A stretch of DNA of 9,136 bases from Caldisericota bacterium (GTDB taxonomy: Bacteria > Caldisericota > Caldisericia > Cryosericales > Cryosericaceae), in the NCBI GenBank assembly GCA_026390245.1, contig JAPLGI010000137.1:1-9136 (forward strand). The letters are read 5' to 3'. How positions within the stretch are numbered: position 1 is the first letter of the stretch; each line of letters starts with the position of its first letter. Shown here in pieces: positions 1 through 6,493 of the stretch. Both the position numbers and the translations under genes were made by a program. A model generated the notes under the pieces. It was given only the letters and a program-made list of their open reading frames with translations, had not been told where the DNA came from and made no database searches.

Positions 1-330
1 GATGCCTACTACAAGAAGGCGACCGATGTCCGCCAGCTCATTACCGACGAACTGGACGCAGCGTTCCGATCTGCCGACGTGCTGCTTACCCCGACCACGC
101 CGACGACGGCATTCAAGCTGGGAGCCGTGACGGACCCGCTCGAAATGTACAAGGCAGATGTGTTCACGATCCCCGCGAACCTGGCCGGGGTCCCAGCCAT
201 CTCGTTCCCCTCCGGGAAGGACGCCACCGGTCTCCCCATTGGACTGCAGCTCATGGGCCCTCGCTGGAGGGACGCCGACCTGCTCTCCTGCGCGAACGTC
301 CTCTTCACAGCTCTGGGAGGTGAATCATGA
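1..330 (+). CDS. gatA: Aspartyl/glutamyl-tRNA amidotransferase subunit A, C-terminal part (5' end outside window)
   Basis: GatA is the amidase subunit of the GatCAB complex. It releases ammonia from glutamine (or asparagine) for amidating Glu-tRNA(Gln) and Asp-tRNA(Asn) in the cytoplasm. The frame is open from base 1 and gives 109 residues before TGA at 328-330. The visible part matches the end of the family: a DAYYKKA start followed by VRQLI, then [33 protein letters not shown], the core VPAISFPSG, and [11 protein letters not shown]. The Lys-Ser-Ser catalytic triad of the amidase signature family lies upstream, outside the window. GatA is usually about 480-490 residues, so roughly three quarters of the gene is missing. 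The stop overlaps the gatB start (ATGA at 327-330), which points to one transcript and translational coupling. A GGAGG at 316-320 inside gatA serves gatB. The subunit assignment is secure because gatB follows immediately. Confidence 0.96.
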   Translation, partial: DAYYKKATDVRQLITDELDAAFRSADVLLTPTTPTTAFKLGAVTDPLEMYKADVFTIPANLAGVPAISFPSGKDATGLPIGLQLMGPRWRDADLLSCANVLFTALGGES

Positions 331-1754
331 CCACGACGATCGGTCTGGAAATCCACGTTCAGTTGGCCACGAGAACCAAGATGTTCTGTGGCTGCAGTAC
401 CGCCTATGGCGACGAGCCCAATACCCATGTCTGCCCCGTCTGCCTTGGCTTGCCGGGCGCACTGCCCACACTGAATGCCGAAGCCGTGCATCTTGCCACG
501 AGACTCGCCGTGGCACTGGGGTGCGAGGTCCATGAAGTGTCAGAGTTCTCACGCAAGAACTACTTCTATCCCGACCTTCCCAAGTCCTACCAGATAACCC
601 AGTTCGACCAGCCCATTGCGACAGGCGGCTGTGTTCCCATCGCCACGGACCGGGGGGCGCGCAGTGTCCGTCTGACCCGCGCGCATATCGAGGAAGACGC
701 CGGAAAGTCGATGCATGCCGCCGACATCACGCTTGGGGGTGAAACGCTCGTCGACTTCAACCGCTGCGGCATGCCGCTGATCGAGATCGTCACCGAGCCA
801 GACATGCAGAGCGGTGAAGAAGCGTACGAATTCCTGCGCAACCTGAGAAGGCTGGTCAGGTGGCTTGGCGTGTCGTCTGGCGACATGGAGAAGGGCGCCA
901 TGCGCTGCGACGTCAATATCTCCGTCAGTCCCGATCCCGCGAGGCGAGGGACAAAGGTCGAAATCAAGAACCTCAACAGCTTCCGCAGCGTCAAGCGGGC
1001 GATCGACCATGAGGAGCAGCGGCAGGCACGGTGCCTTGCGGACGGTGCTCCCATCATGATGGAGACCAGGCACTTCGACGAAGTGCAGGGGACCACGACT
1101 GCCATGCGCAGCAAGGAAGCCAGCAACGACTATCGCTACTTTCCGGAGCCGGACCTGCCCCTGCTGCAGCTGGACGCGGCAGAGCTGGCGTCCGTCCGTA
1201 CTCACATGCCGGAGCTGCCTTGGGAGATGCAGTCGCGGTTCGAACGGGACCTCGGCCTGTCGCCCTATGATGCCGCCCTGCTGACCGAGGAGCGCTCCAC
1301 TGCGGAGTTCTTCGAGCGGACGATTGCGATTCATAACAACCCCAGGAAAGTCGCCAGCTACATGGGGACTGAGGTCGCCAGGCTCCTGAACGAACGCGGC
1401 AAGACGCTCGCGGAAACCAGGCTGACCCCCGAGGCACTCGCCGGACTGTTGGCAATGGTGGAGAACAATACGATCAGCAACACAGCCTCGAAGGACGTCC
1501 TGCCTCTGCTGGCCGATGCGGGAGCCACGCCCGCTGAAGCTGTCGAGAAGCTTGGCCTCGAACAGGTCTCCGACGCTTCCGCGATCGAAGGGTTCGCACG
1601 CGAAGTGATTGCAGAAAACGGCACTCAGGTTGAGCAGTTCAGAGGTGGCAAGGAAGCCGTGCTCGGGTTCCTCGTCGGCCAGCTCATGAAGAAGAGCAGG
1701 GGCAAGGCAAATCCGAAACTGGCAGGAGAGGTCCTGGGGCGGCTGCTGAAGTAG
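327..1754 (+). CDS. gatB: Aspartyl/glutamyl-tRNA amidotransferase subunit B
   Basis: GatB binds misacylated Glu-tRNA(Gln) or Asp-tRNA(Asn), activates the side-chain carboxylate with ATP, and transfers ammonia channelled from GatA. The product has 475 residues, normal for the family. The N-terminal catalytic cradle opens with GLEIHVQL (6-13). Four cysteines at 21, 23, 36 and 39 (CGC and CPVC) form the zinc-type knuckle found in many GatBs. Next come the conserved block [16 protein letters not shown] (79-94), HIEEDAGKS (120-128), [17 protein letters not shown] (143-159), the CDVNIS and [11 protein letters not shown] segments, and [11 protein letters not shown]. The helical middle part contains MPELP, and the tail from about residue 330 is the YqeY-like tRNA-binding domain. 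The start is fixed by the 4-bp overlap with gatA and by GGAGG at 316-320, 6 nt upstream. The gene ends just before a convergent gene on the other strand. I see no defects. Confidence 0.98.
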   Translation: MTTTIGLEIHVQLATRTKMFCGCSTAYGDEPNTHVCPVCLGLPGALPTLNAEAVHLATRLAVALGCEVHEVSEFSRKNYFYPDLPKSYQITQFDQPIATGGCVPIATDRGARSVRLTRAHIEEDAGKSMHAADITLGGETLVDFNRCGMPLIEIVTEPDMQSGEEAYEFLRNLRRLVRWLGVSSGDMEKGAMRCDVNISVSPDPARRGTKVEIKNLNSFRSVKRAIDHEEQRQARCLADGAPIMMETRHFDEVQGTTTAMRSKEASNDYRYFPEPDLPLLQLDAAELASVRTHMPELPWEMQSRFERDLGLSPYDAALLTEERSTAEFFERTIAIHNNPRKVASYMGTEVARLLNERGKTLAETRLTPEALAGLLAMVENNTISNTASKDVLPLLADAGATPAEAVEKLGLEQVSDASAIEGFAREVIAENGTQVEQFRGGKEAVLGFLVGQLMKKSRGKANPKLAGEVLGRLLK

Positions 1755-1759
1755 GCTGA

Positions 1760-1787
1760 GCAGGGACGCCCACCAGGGGATCCCTGC
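1760..1787 (+). terminator. Possible hairpin terminator between gatB and the convergent reductase gene
   Basis: A perfect 7-bp inverted repeat, GCAGGGA at 1760-1766 and TCCCTGC at 1781-1787, encloses a 14-nt loop and starts 5 bp after the gatB stop. The bases after it (cgttcaacctgtcttctgg) are only mildly T-rich, so a classical intrinsic terminator is not proven. On the minus strand the hairpin lies beyond the reductase stop at 1824, so it could in principle serve both convergent genes, but no T-run follows on that side. Confidence 0.4.
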
Positions 1788-1823
1788 CGTTCAACCTGTC
1801 TTCTGGTGCATGTGATGCGAGTT

Positions 1824-2789
1824 CTACCTGCTTAGCACCTCGTCAATGGCGTTCATTGTGTTGTCGTCAAGAGTGACATCGACGGCCTTTGCATTCTCCC
1901 CGATCTGCTCTGGCCGTGATGCGCCGATGATCACACTGCTGATCTCCCTGTGATGAAGGATCCATGCCAGGGCCATCTGTGCCATGGTGAGGCCGTTGTC
2001 AGATGCTATCGATGAAAGCCTCTCAACCTTGTCAAGGTTCTCATCGGTCAAATAGCGCTCCACAAAGTGCCCGACTTTGGGATCTGCTGCCCTGCTTCCC
2101 TTGGGCAGCTCCTGGCCTTTCTTGTACTTTCCGGTCAAGACCCCTTCCGCCACGGGACTGAATACCGCAATCCCCAATCCTTCCCTGGCGCACATGGGCA
2201 TCACTTCCTTCTCGATGTATCGGTTGAGCATGTTATATGCCGGCTGATTGATGGCGATGGGATTGAGGTTCAATTGCCTGGCAGTGCTCTGGCCGTCCAG
2301 GATCTGGGTAGCACTCCATTCGCTGACCCCTGCGTACAGGACCTTGCCCTGATGCACAAGGTCGTCCAATGCCCTCATCACTTCATCAACAGGCGTCTCA
2401 GGGTCATATCGGTGGCAATAGAAAATGTCGACATACTCGGTGTTGAGACGCTTCAGGCTGGCATTGCACTGTTCCATGATGTGCTTTCTAGAAAGTCCCC
2501 GGTCGTTCGGACCGTCGCCGACCGGCCAGAAGGCCTTTGTGGCCAGCACATAGGAGGATCTCGCCAAACCGGAGAGGGACTTGGACAGAACTTCCTCTGC
2601 TGCACCGGGATGTGTCTGTCCAGCTCCATACACGTCAGCAGTATCGAAGTAGTTGATCCCCAGGTCGTATGCCTTTCTCACACATGCGTCTGCCTGCTCC
2701 TGTCCATAGGCGCCACCATAGGTCAGCCAGCTGCCCAGCGCCATCTCACTCACTTTGACGCCATGGCGGCCGATCTTCCGATAGTTCAT
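1824..2789 (-). CDS. Aldo/keto reductase, Kv-beta-like (NADPH-dependent oxidoreductase)
   Basis: This is a cytoplasmic (alpha/beta)8-barrel NAD(P)H-dependent carbonyl reductase of 321 residues. Its substrate cannot be read from sequence. The N terminus (MNYRKIGRHGVKVSEMALGSW) and the GLSRKHI, SLKRLNTEYVDI and DPETPVDEVMRALDDLV segments resemble the family that includes voltage-gated potassium channel beta subunits and bacterial relatives such as YghZ. The catalytic tetrad reads as Asp49, Tyr54 (FDTADVYG), Lys85 (ATKAF) and His126 (YCHR). The histidine is typical of active reductases, whereas mammalian Kv-beta has Asn there. The cofactor phosphate-binding motif GASRPEQ lies at 289-295. The ATG is preceded 5 nt upstream by a perfect AGGAGG. 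The gene lies 99 bp downstream of smc on the same strand. I see no good promoter in the gap, so read-through from smc or a weak promoter is possible. Sampled lines show about 50-57% GC, lower than smc, which may reflect a different origin. Confidence 0.93.
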   Translation of the reverse strand: MNYRKIGRHGVKVSEMALGSWLTYGGAYGQEQADACVRKAYDLGINYFDTADVYGAGQTHPGAAEEVLSKSLSGLARSSYVLATKAFWPVGDGPNDRGLSRKHIMEQCNASLKRLNTEYVDIFYCHRYDPETPVDEVMRALDDLVHQGKVLYAGVSEWSATQILDGQSTARQLNLNPIAINQPAYNMLNRYIEKEVMPMCAREGLGIAVFSPVAEGVLTGKYKKGQELPKGSRAADPKVGHFVERYLTDENLDKVERLSSIASDNGLTMAQMALAWILHHREISSVIIGASRPEQIGENAKAVDVTLDDNTMNAIDEVLSR

Positions 2790-2794
2790 CCTAT

Positions 2795-2800
2795 CCTCCT
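2795..2800 (-). promoter_or_regulatory. Ribosome-binding site of the aldo/keto reductase gene
   Basis: The minus strand reads AGGAGG, then ATAGG, then ATG. This is a full Shine-Dalgarno core 5 nt before the start codon at 2789, and it settles the start choice. Confidence 0.85.
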
Positions 2801-2840
2801 TTGAATCTGATGGTCATCGTCGTCAACCACCACGCCAATC

Positions 2841-2866
2841 GGCATGAGGGGCTGTCTCCCGATGCC
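2841..2866 (-). terminator. Imperfect hairpin between smc and the reductase gene
   Basis: GGCAT at 2841-2845 pairs with ATGCC at 2862-2866, and GGG at 2848-2850 pairs with CCC at 2858-2860. A small internal loop separates the two stems, and the apical loop has 7 nt. It begins 22 bp beyond the smc stop on the minus strand. No T-run follows, so it may be a weak or factor-dependent terminator, an mRNA-stabilising stem that allows read-through into the reductase gene, or chance. Confidence 0.25.
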
Positions 2867-2888
2867 CCAGGCAGGCGCACAAGCTGCA

Positions 2889-5800
2889 TCAGGCTCTTCC
2901 GGCAAGCACTTCATCGCTGTCCAGCCGCAGCGATACGACCTTCGAAACGCCACTCTCCTGCATCGTCACGCCGTACAGGACATCCGCTGCAAGCATGGTC
3001 TCGCGATTGTGCGTGACGACCAGGAACTGAGAACCCTCCTGCTCCCGAAGCAGCCGCGCAAAGCGATGAACGTTGTTCTCGTCGAGTGCGTTGTCCACCT
3101 CGTCGAGCAGGTAGAACAAGCTCGGACGCGCCTTGAACAGAGCGAACTGAAGAGCAGCAGCCGTCAGGACCTTCTCGCCGCCGGACAGTAGTTCGAGAGG
3201 CTGCCGTCGTTTGCCTGGGAGTACGACATCGATGTCGATTCCCATGAGTTCGCCGTTCTCCTGCCGAACCAGCTTCGCCTCGCCGCCATCGAACATCTTG
3301 ACAAAGTTCTCCTGGAATGCCTTCTCGACCACGACAAACGTTTCTTCGAACAGTGTGGACGCGCGCCGGTCCAGGTCCTCGATCAGCGCGAGCAGCTTCG
3401 ATCTCGACTGGGAGAGATCATCATCCTGTGCCTTGAGATGGGCGACTCGCGCGGCAAGCTCCTCACTTTCCCTGATGCTGGCCATGTTCACCGGCTCCAG
3501 GTTCGTCATGCTGCGGCGCACCTGGTCCATCTCGGTCTGCATGTGTTCAAGGCTTTCGCCTGGTTCCGTCCGTCCCGTCAACTGCGCGAAGTCATCACGC
3601 GCCGTGAACTGCTCCAGCTTGCCCTTCCCTTCTGCAAGAAGGACCTCAAGGTCGCGAACGCGGCCCTCGAGACGCGTGCGGCTTGCCTTGACACCTTCCA
3701 TCTCCGCAGCAAGGACTGCCATCTGTTCGTCCTTGTGGCGCTTGTCGAGTTCCAGCTGGTCAATGCCGGCCTGGAAAGCGGCCAGTCCGTTGGACCTCTC
3801 CCTGAACTCCATATCCAGGAGCTTCATGCGCTGCTCGAGCGCAGCGCGTTCAGCCCGCACCCGCACCAGTCCATCCTGCGACGCCTTCATTTCTGTCACA
3901 AGGCTTGCAAGCTGATCCTCATACGCCAGCTTCTTCTCCACCAGCGCCTGGATGCGTCCCGACACCGAGTTGTGCAGGATCTGCAGCGCCTGGACCTTGT
4001 CCTTGCCCGCGAGCAAGTCCGCCTCGGCCTTCTGTCGGGCCTTGTCTGCCCCGTCCTGGACATCGCGCGCCCTGGCCAGCGAAGTTCTGCGCTCTGCCAG
4101 TGTCTCACGCAGGGGCGCAAGTTCCTTCTCGAGTTCCACGATGCGGTTCCGCGCCGCTTCCAGACGGGTAGCACGCTCGTGCTCGACCGCAAGGCGACGT
4201 TCCTCCTCCACGATCATCGCCTGCAGCCGTTCCTGGACCTGCTTGAGATCGCGGTCAGCCTGCTGGATGTCATTCAGAAGCGCACTCCTCTTCTGGCGCG
4301 CAAGCATCACGGTCTCCCCCTGGTCGCTCTCCAGCCGCAGGGCTTCGGCAGCTTCCGCCTCGAGCCGGGAAAGCTCGGCAGAGTCCTTTCCCGCAAACGA
4401 GCGCTCGATGGACCCATGCAGCGACCGTACCGCAAACGCACTGTCGATGACAAATCCGTCTTCACAGTAGACCTTGTAGAACTCGTGGCGATGCTCCCGG
4501 GCAAACACAAGTCCCTGCTCGAGAGACGATGTCACGAAGAGCCGTCGCAGCAGTTCGCCCACGAGAGGAGGCGCGCCCGCCCGACTGCTGCCCATCGCCG
4601 CCACAGAGCAAGCGGCCACATCCTTCTGGCCAGCTGCGTCATGTTCTGGCGCATACCGGATCCCCATGGTCGCCTGTCCCGAACGGCGGACAGCCAGCGC
4701 CAGGTCATCACATGAGTCATCACTGAGCAGAATGGCGAGTTCCTCCCGCAGCAGCTGCAGCAGGAGAGGCCTGCGCTCACCAAGATCGACCACGTCGAGA
4801 ACACGGCGTTCTGCGGACTCGTTTCGTATCTGCCGTTCGAGGCTGGCAACAAACGCCGCAGTGTTTTCAAGAGACTTACGATAGGATGCTGCTGCGACCG
4901 CTGTGTCCCTGCTTGCGGCGGCCAGCGCCACCTTTTCCTGCTCAAGCACAGCCAGCTCCCGTGAGACCCCCTCGGCCTGCTCCCGCAATTCCTCCAGCAT
5001 CTTCTCGAGGGCAGCTGCGTGCTCGCGCACGACAGCCACCTGTCCCGCTGCCGTATCGGTCGCGAGGGCACCAGGCGACTCTCCGGTCACGTCGACTGTC
5101 TTGCGCTTCTCGTCCAGCTCGAACTGCAATGGGTTGAATCTGCCGAACAGCTGACGGACCTCGGCCTCCAGCTGCAGGACCTGGGCCTGCGCCTGGGCAA
5201 GTCCCTTTCGCCTCTGTTCGACGCTCTGGATCACTTCGTCATATGTACGCTGCTCTGCGGCCAGCTCCACTCCCGCCTGCGACTCCTCGCCTCTCAGCTG
5301 GTCGATGGATGCTCCGTTCTCGGCAGCCAGCCTCATCGTCTGAAGCCTGCTGGCCTCCCAGTCCTGCTCCTGGTGCACCAGCCTCGACTCCTCTGCTCCA
5401 AGATACTTTGCCTTCTCGCGGACCGAGACCAGTTCCTTCTCAAGGCGGTACGCGTCCTCCCGCGCCTCACTCAGAGCCGATGCCTGATCGCGGAGCGATG
5501 CATTGACCTTGCGCTGAGCGGTCTGGAGGTCGTCATGCGCTGCCTGTCGGCTGTTCAGGCTGGTGATGACCTCAGCCATCTTCTCCTGCGCCTCCGCAAG
5601 ACGCGCCGTGGCACGTTCCTGCTCTCGAAGCACAGAGACGTAGCGCGTGTACGCAATATCCATGTCCAGATCACGCATGCGCGACTGATATCCGATATAC
5701 TCGCGTGCCGCCGCTGCCTGCACACCCAGATGCACGTAGTTCCCGTTCAATTCAGCCAGCAGGTCCTCGACACGCGCAATGTTCACCCTTGTTTCTTCCA

Positions 5801-6341
5801 GCTTGACAAGCGTATCTCTCTTGCGCTGCTTGTACTCGGCAATACCGGCGACCTCTTCGAACAGGGTCTTGCGCTCCTCCGGCTTCATGGTGAAGATGCG
5901 GCTCATCTCACCTTGCCCGATGAAGGGGTAGTGTCGGAACCCGAGTCCTGTGGACGTCAGGAGCGCTTCAACATCCCGGAGCTGAACGTCGTTGCCGTCG
6001 ATCAGGAAATCGGACTCCCTGGAACGGAATATCCGACGAGCCACTGACACCGTGTCCGCACCGGTACCAAAGACGTCTCCCTCATTGTTGAACACGACCT
6101 CGGCTTCGGCATAGTTGACCGGATGGCGCGTCGCGCTCCCCGCAAAGATGAGGTCCAGCATTGACCTGGCACGCAGTGTCCGCAGGTTCTGCTCGCACAG
6201 GGTCCAGCGCAGCGCGTCGACCAGGTTGCTCTTGCCGGAACCGTTTGGTCCGACGATCGCGATGACCGGATAGGAAAGCTCCAGTGTGGTGCTCTGCTCA
6301 AAGGTTTTGAACCCCTGGATATGAAGCGATTTCAGATACAT
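2889..6341 (-). CDS. smc: Chromosome segregation/condensation ATPase SMC
   Basis: SMC dimers join ScpA and ScpB in the bacterial condensin, which extrudes DNA loops and aligns chromosome arms. The product has 1150 residues. The N-terminal ATPase half has Walker A GPNGSGKSN (31-39), the MLDLIFAGS segment (61-69), the Q-loop in GQGEMSRIF (142-150) and KPEERKTLFEEVAGIAEYK (153-171). A coiled coil runs from about 172 to 505 and contains a Pro/Gly-rich break near 397-436. The hinge is about 505-650 and is divergent. The returning coil spans about 651-945. The C-terminal head has NLEPVNM (947-953), the signature LLSGGEK (1051-1057), Walker B LFYLLDE (1075-1081), the D-loop DNALDENN (1083-1090) and the switch histidine H1111. 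The start at 6341 has GGAGG at 6353-6357. The frame continues 63 codons further upstream, but that part lacks SMC similarity, contains the predicted smc promoter and crosses the valS start. RecN, Rad50 and MukB are unlikely given the NLEPVNM and LLSGGEK motifs. Confidence 0.96.
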   Translation of the reverse strand: MYLKSLHIQGFKTFEQSTTLELSYPVIAIVGPNGSGKSNLVDALRWTLCEQNLRTLRARSMLDLIFAGSATRHPVNYAEAEVVFNNEGDVFGTGADTVSVARRIFRSRESDFLIDGNDVQLRDVEALLTSTGLGFRHYPFIGQGEMSRIFTMKPEERKTLFEEVAGIAEYKQRKRDTLVKLEETRVNIARVEDLLAELNGNYVHLGVQAAAAREYIGYQSRMRDLDMDIAYTRYVSVLREQERATARLAEAQEKMAEVITSLNSRQAAHDDLQTAQRKVNASLRDQASALSEAREDAYRLEKELVSVREKAKYLGAEESRLVHQEQDWEASRLQTMRLAAENGASIDQLRGEESQAGVELAAEQRTYDEVIQSVEQRRKGLAQAQAQVLQLEAEVRQLFGRFNPLQFELDEKRKTVDVTGESPGALATDTAAGQVAVVREHAAALEKMLEELREQAEGVSRELAVLEQEKVALAAASRDTAVAAASYRKSLENTAAFVASLERQIRNESAERRVLDVVDLGERRPLLLQLLREELAILLSDDSCDDLALAVRRSGQATMGIRYAPEHDAAGQKDVAACSVAAMGSSRAGAPPLVGELLRRLFVTSSLEQGLVFAREHRHEFYKVYCEDGFVIDSAFAVRSLHGSIERSFAGKDSAELSRLEAEAAEALRLESDQGETVMLARQKRSALLNDIQQADRDLKQVQERLQAMIVEEERRLAVEHERATRLEAARNRIVELEKELAPLRETLAERRTSLARARDVQDGADKARQKAEADLLAGKDKVQALQILHNSVSGRIQALVEKKLAYEDQLASLVTEMKASQDGLVRVRAERAALEQRMKLLDMEFRERSNGLAAFQAGIDQLELDKRHKDEQMAVLAAEMEGVKASRTRLEGRVRDLEVLLAEGKGKLEQFTARDDFAQLTGRTEPGESLEHMQTEMDQVRRSMTNLEPVNMASIRESEELAARVAHLKAQDDDLSQSRSKLLALIEDLDRRASTLFEETFVVVEKAFQENFVKMFDGGEAKLVRQENGELMGIDIDVVLPGKRRQPLELLSGGEKVLTAAALQFALFKARPSLFYLLDEVDNALDENNVHRFARLLREQEGSQFLVVTHNRETMLAADVLYGVTMQESGVSKVVSLRLDSDEVLAGRA

Positions 6342-6352
6342 CTCGCGCGCGT

Positions 6353-6357
6353 CCTCC
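6353..6357 (-). promoter_or_regulatory. Ribosome-binding site of smc
   Basis: The minus strand reads GGAGG, then an 11-nt GC-rich spacer, then ATG at 6341-6339. The spacing is slightly long. Together with the promoter just upstream, this site decides the smc start in favour of the 1150-residue form, whose first residues MYLKSLHIQGFKTF are the usual SMC N terminus. Confidence 0.75.
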
Positions 6358-6383
6358 GACTCAAGAGGGTCCAGTCCAGCGAA

Positions 6384-6411
6384 AGTATAGCCGTGTTCCG
6401 GGCCGTGGCAA
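6384..6411 (-). promoter_or_regulatory. Sigma-70-type promoter of smc
   Basis: On the minus strand, TTGCCA (6411-6406) and TATACT (6389-6384) are separated by 16 bp. Each box matches the consensus at 5 of 6 positions. Transcription would start near 6377, giving a leader of about 36 nt that includes the GGAGG. The element lies within the spurious upstream extension of the smc frame, which argues against that extension. Confidence 0.72.
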
Positions 6412-6421
6412 TCAGGCCTGA
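6412..6421. promoter_or_regulatory. Perfect 10-bp palindrome between the two divergent -35 boxes
   Basis: TCAGGCCTGA is fully self-complementary. It abuts the smc -35 box and lies 15 bp from the valS -35 box. Its position would suit a dimeric regulator acting on both promoters, but no regulator is encoded nearby and a palindrome this short can arise by chance. Confidence 0.3.
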
Positions 6422-6425
6422 AGAG

Positions 6426-6468
6426 GCTCAGTTCAATTGACAAATCGCGTCGGCAGCCTATACTGAGC
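6426..6468. repeat. 7-bp inverted repeat bracketing the valS promoter
   Basis: GCTCAGT at 6426-6432 and ACTGAGC at 6462-6468 are perfect complements 29 bp apart. The left arm lies just upstream of the valS -35 box and the right arm overlaps the end of the -10 box. It could be a pair of operator half-sites or a coincidence. A 7-bp match in a region of this size is not rare. Confidence 0.25.
6437..6464 (+). promoter_or_regulatory. Sigma-70-type promoter of valS
   Basis: A perfect -35 box TTGACA (6437-6442) is followed after 16 bp by TATACT (6459-6464), a 5-of-6 match to the -10 consensus. Transcription would start near 6471, leaving a leader of only about 23 nt. That is too short for a T-box riboswitch of the kind that controls valS in many Firmicutes. 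Confidence 0.85.
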
Positions 6469-6480
6469 AGATACCGTCGT

Positions 6481-6485
6481 GGAGG
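6481..6485 (+). promoter_or_regulatory. Ribosome-binding site of valS
   Basis: GGAGG lies 8 nt before the ATG at 6494-6496, an ideal spacing. It supports the chosen valS start immediately downstream of the promoter. Confidence 0.85.
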
Positions 6486-6493
6486 CTTGACTG

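Noticed and set aside
549..1334. A 261-codon minus-strand open frame inside gatB
   Set aside because: It is the complementary-register shadow of a clearly coding gene, with no recognisable domain.
2067..2804. A 245-codon plus-strand open frame opposite the reductase gene
   Set aside because: It is the complementary-register shadow. The reductase frame carries the catalytic tetrad and a perfect ribosome-binding site.
3438..4715. A 425-codon plus-strand open frame inside smc
   Set aside because: It is in the codon-complementary register of smc, so it is open for the same reason. It has no family resemblance and no ribosome-binding site that I can support.
5019..6047. A 342-codon plus-strand open frame inside smc, rich in Leu, Gln and His
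   Set aside because: It is again the complementary register. The composition is what complemented coiled-coil codons produce (CTG/CTC/CAG from Gln, Glu and Leu codons).
6465..6493. A T-box or other riboswitch in front of valS
   Set aside because: The predicted leader is only about 23 nt and no T-box sequence or antiterminator is present.
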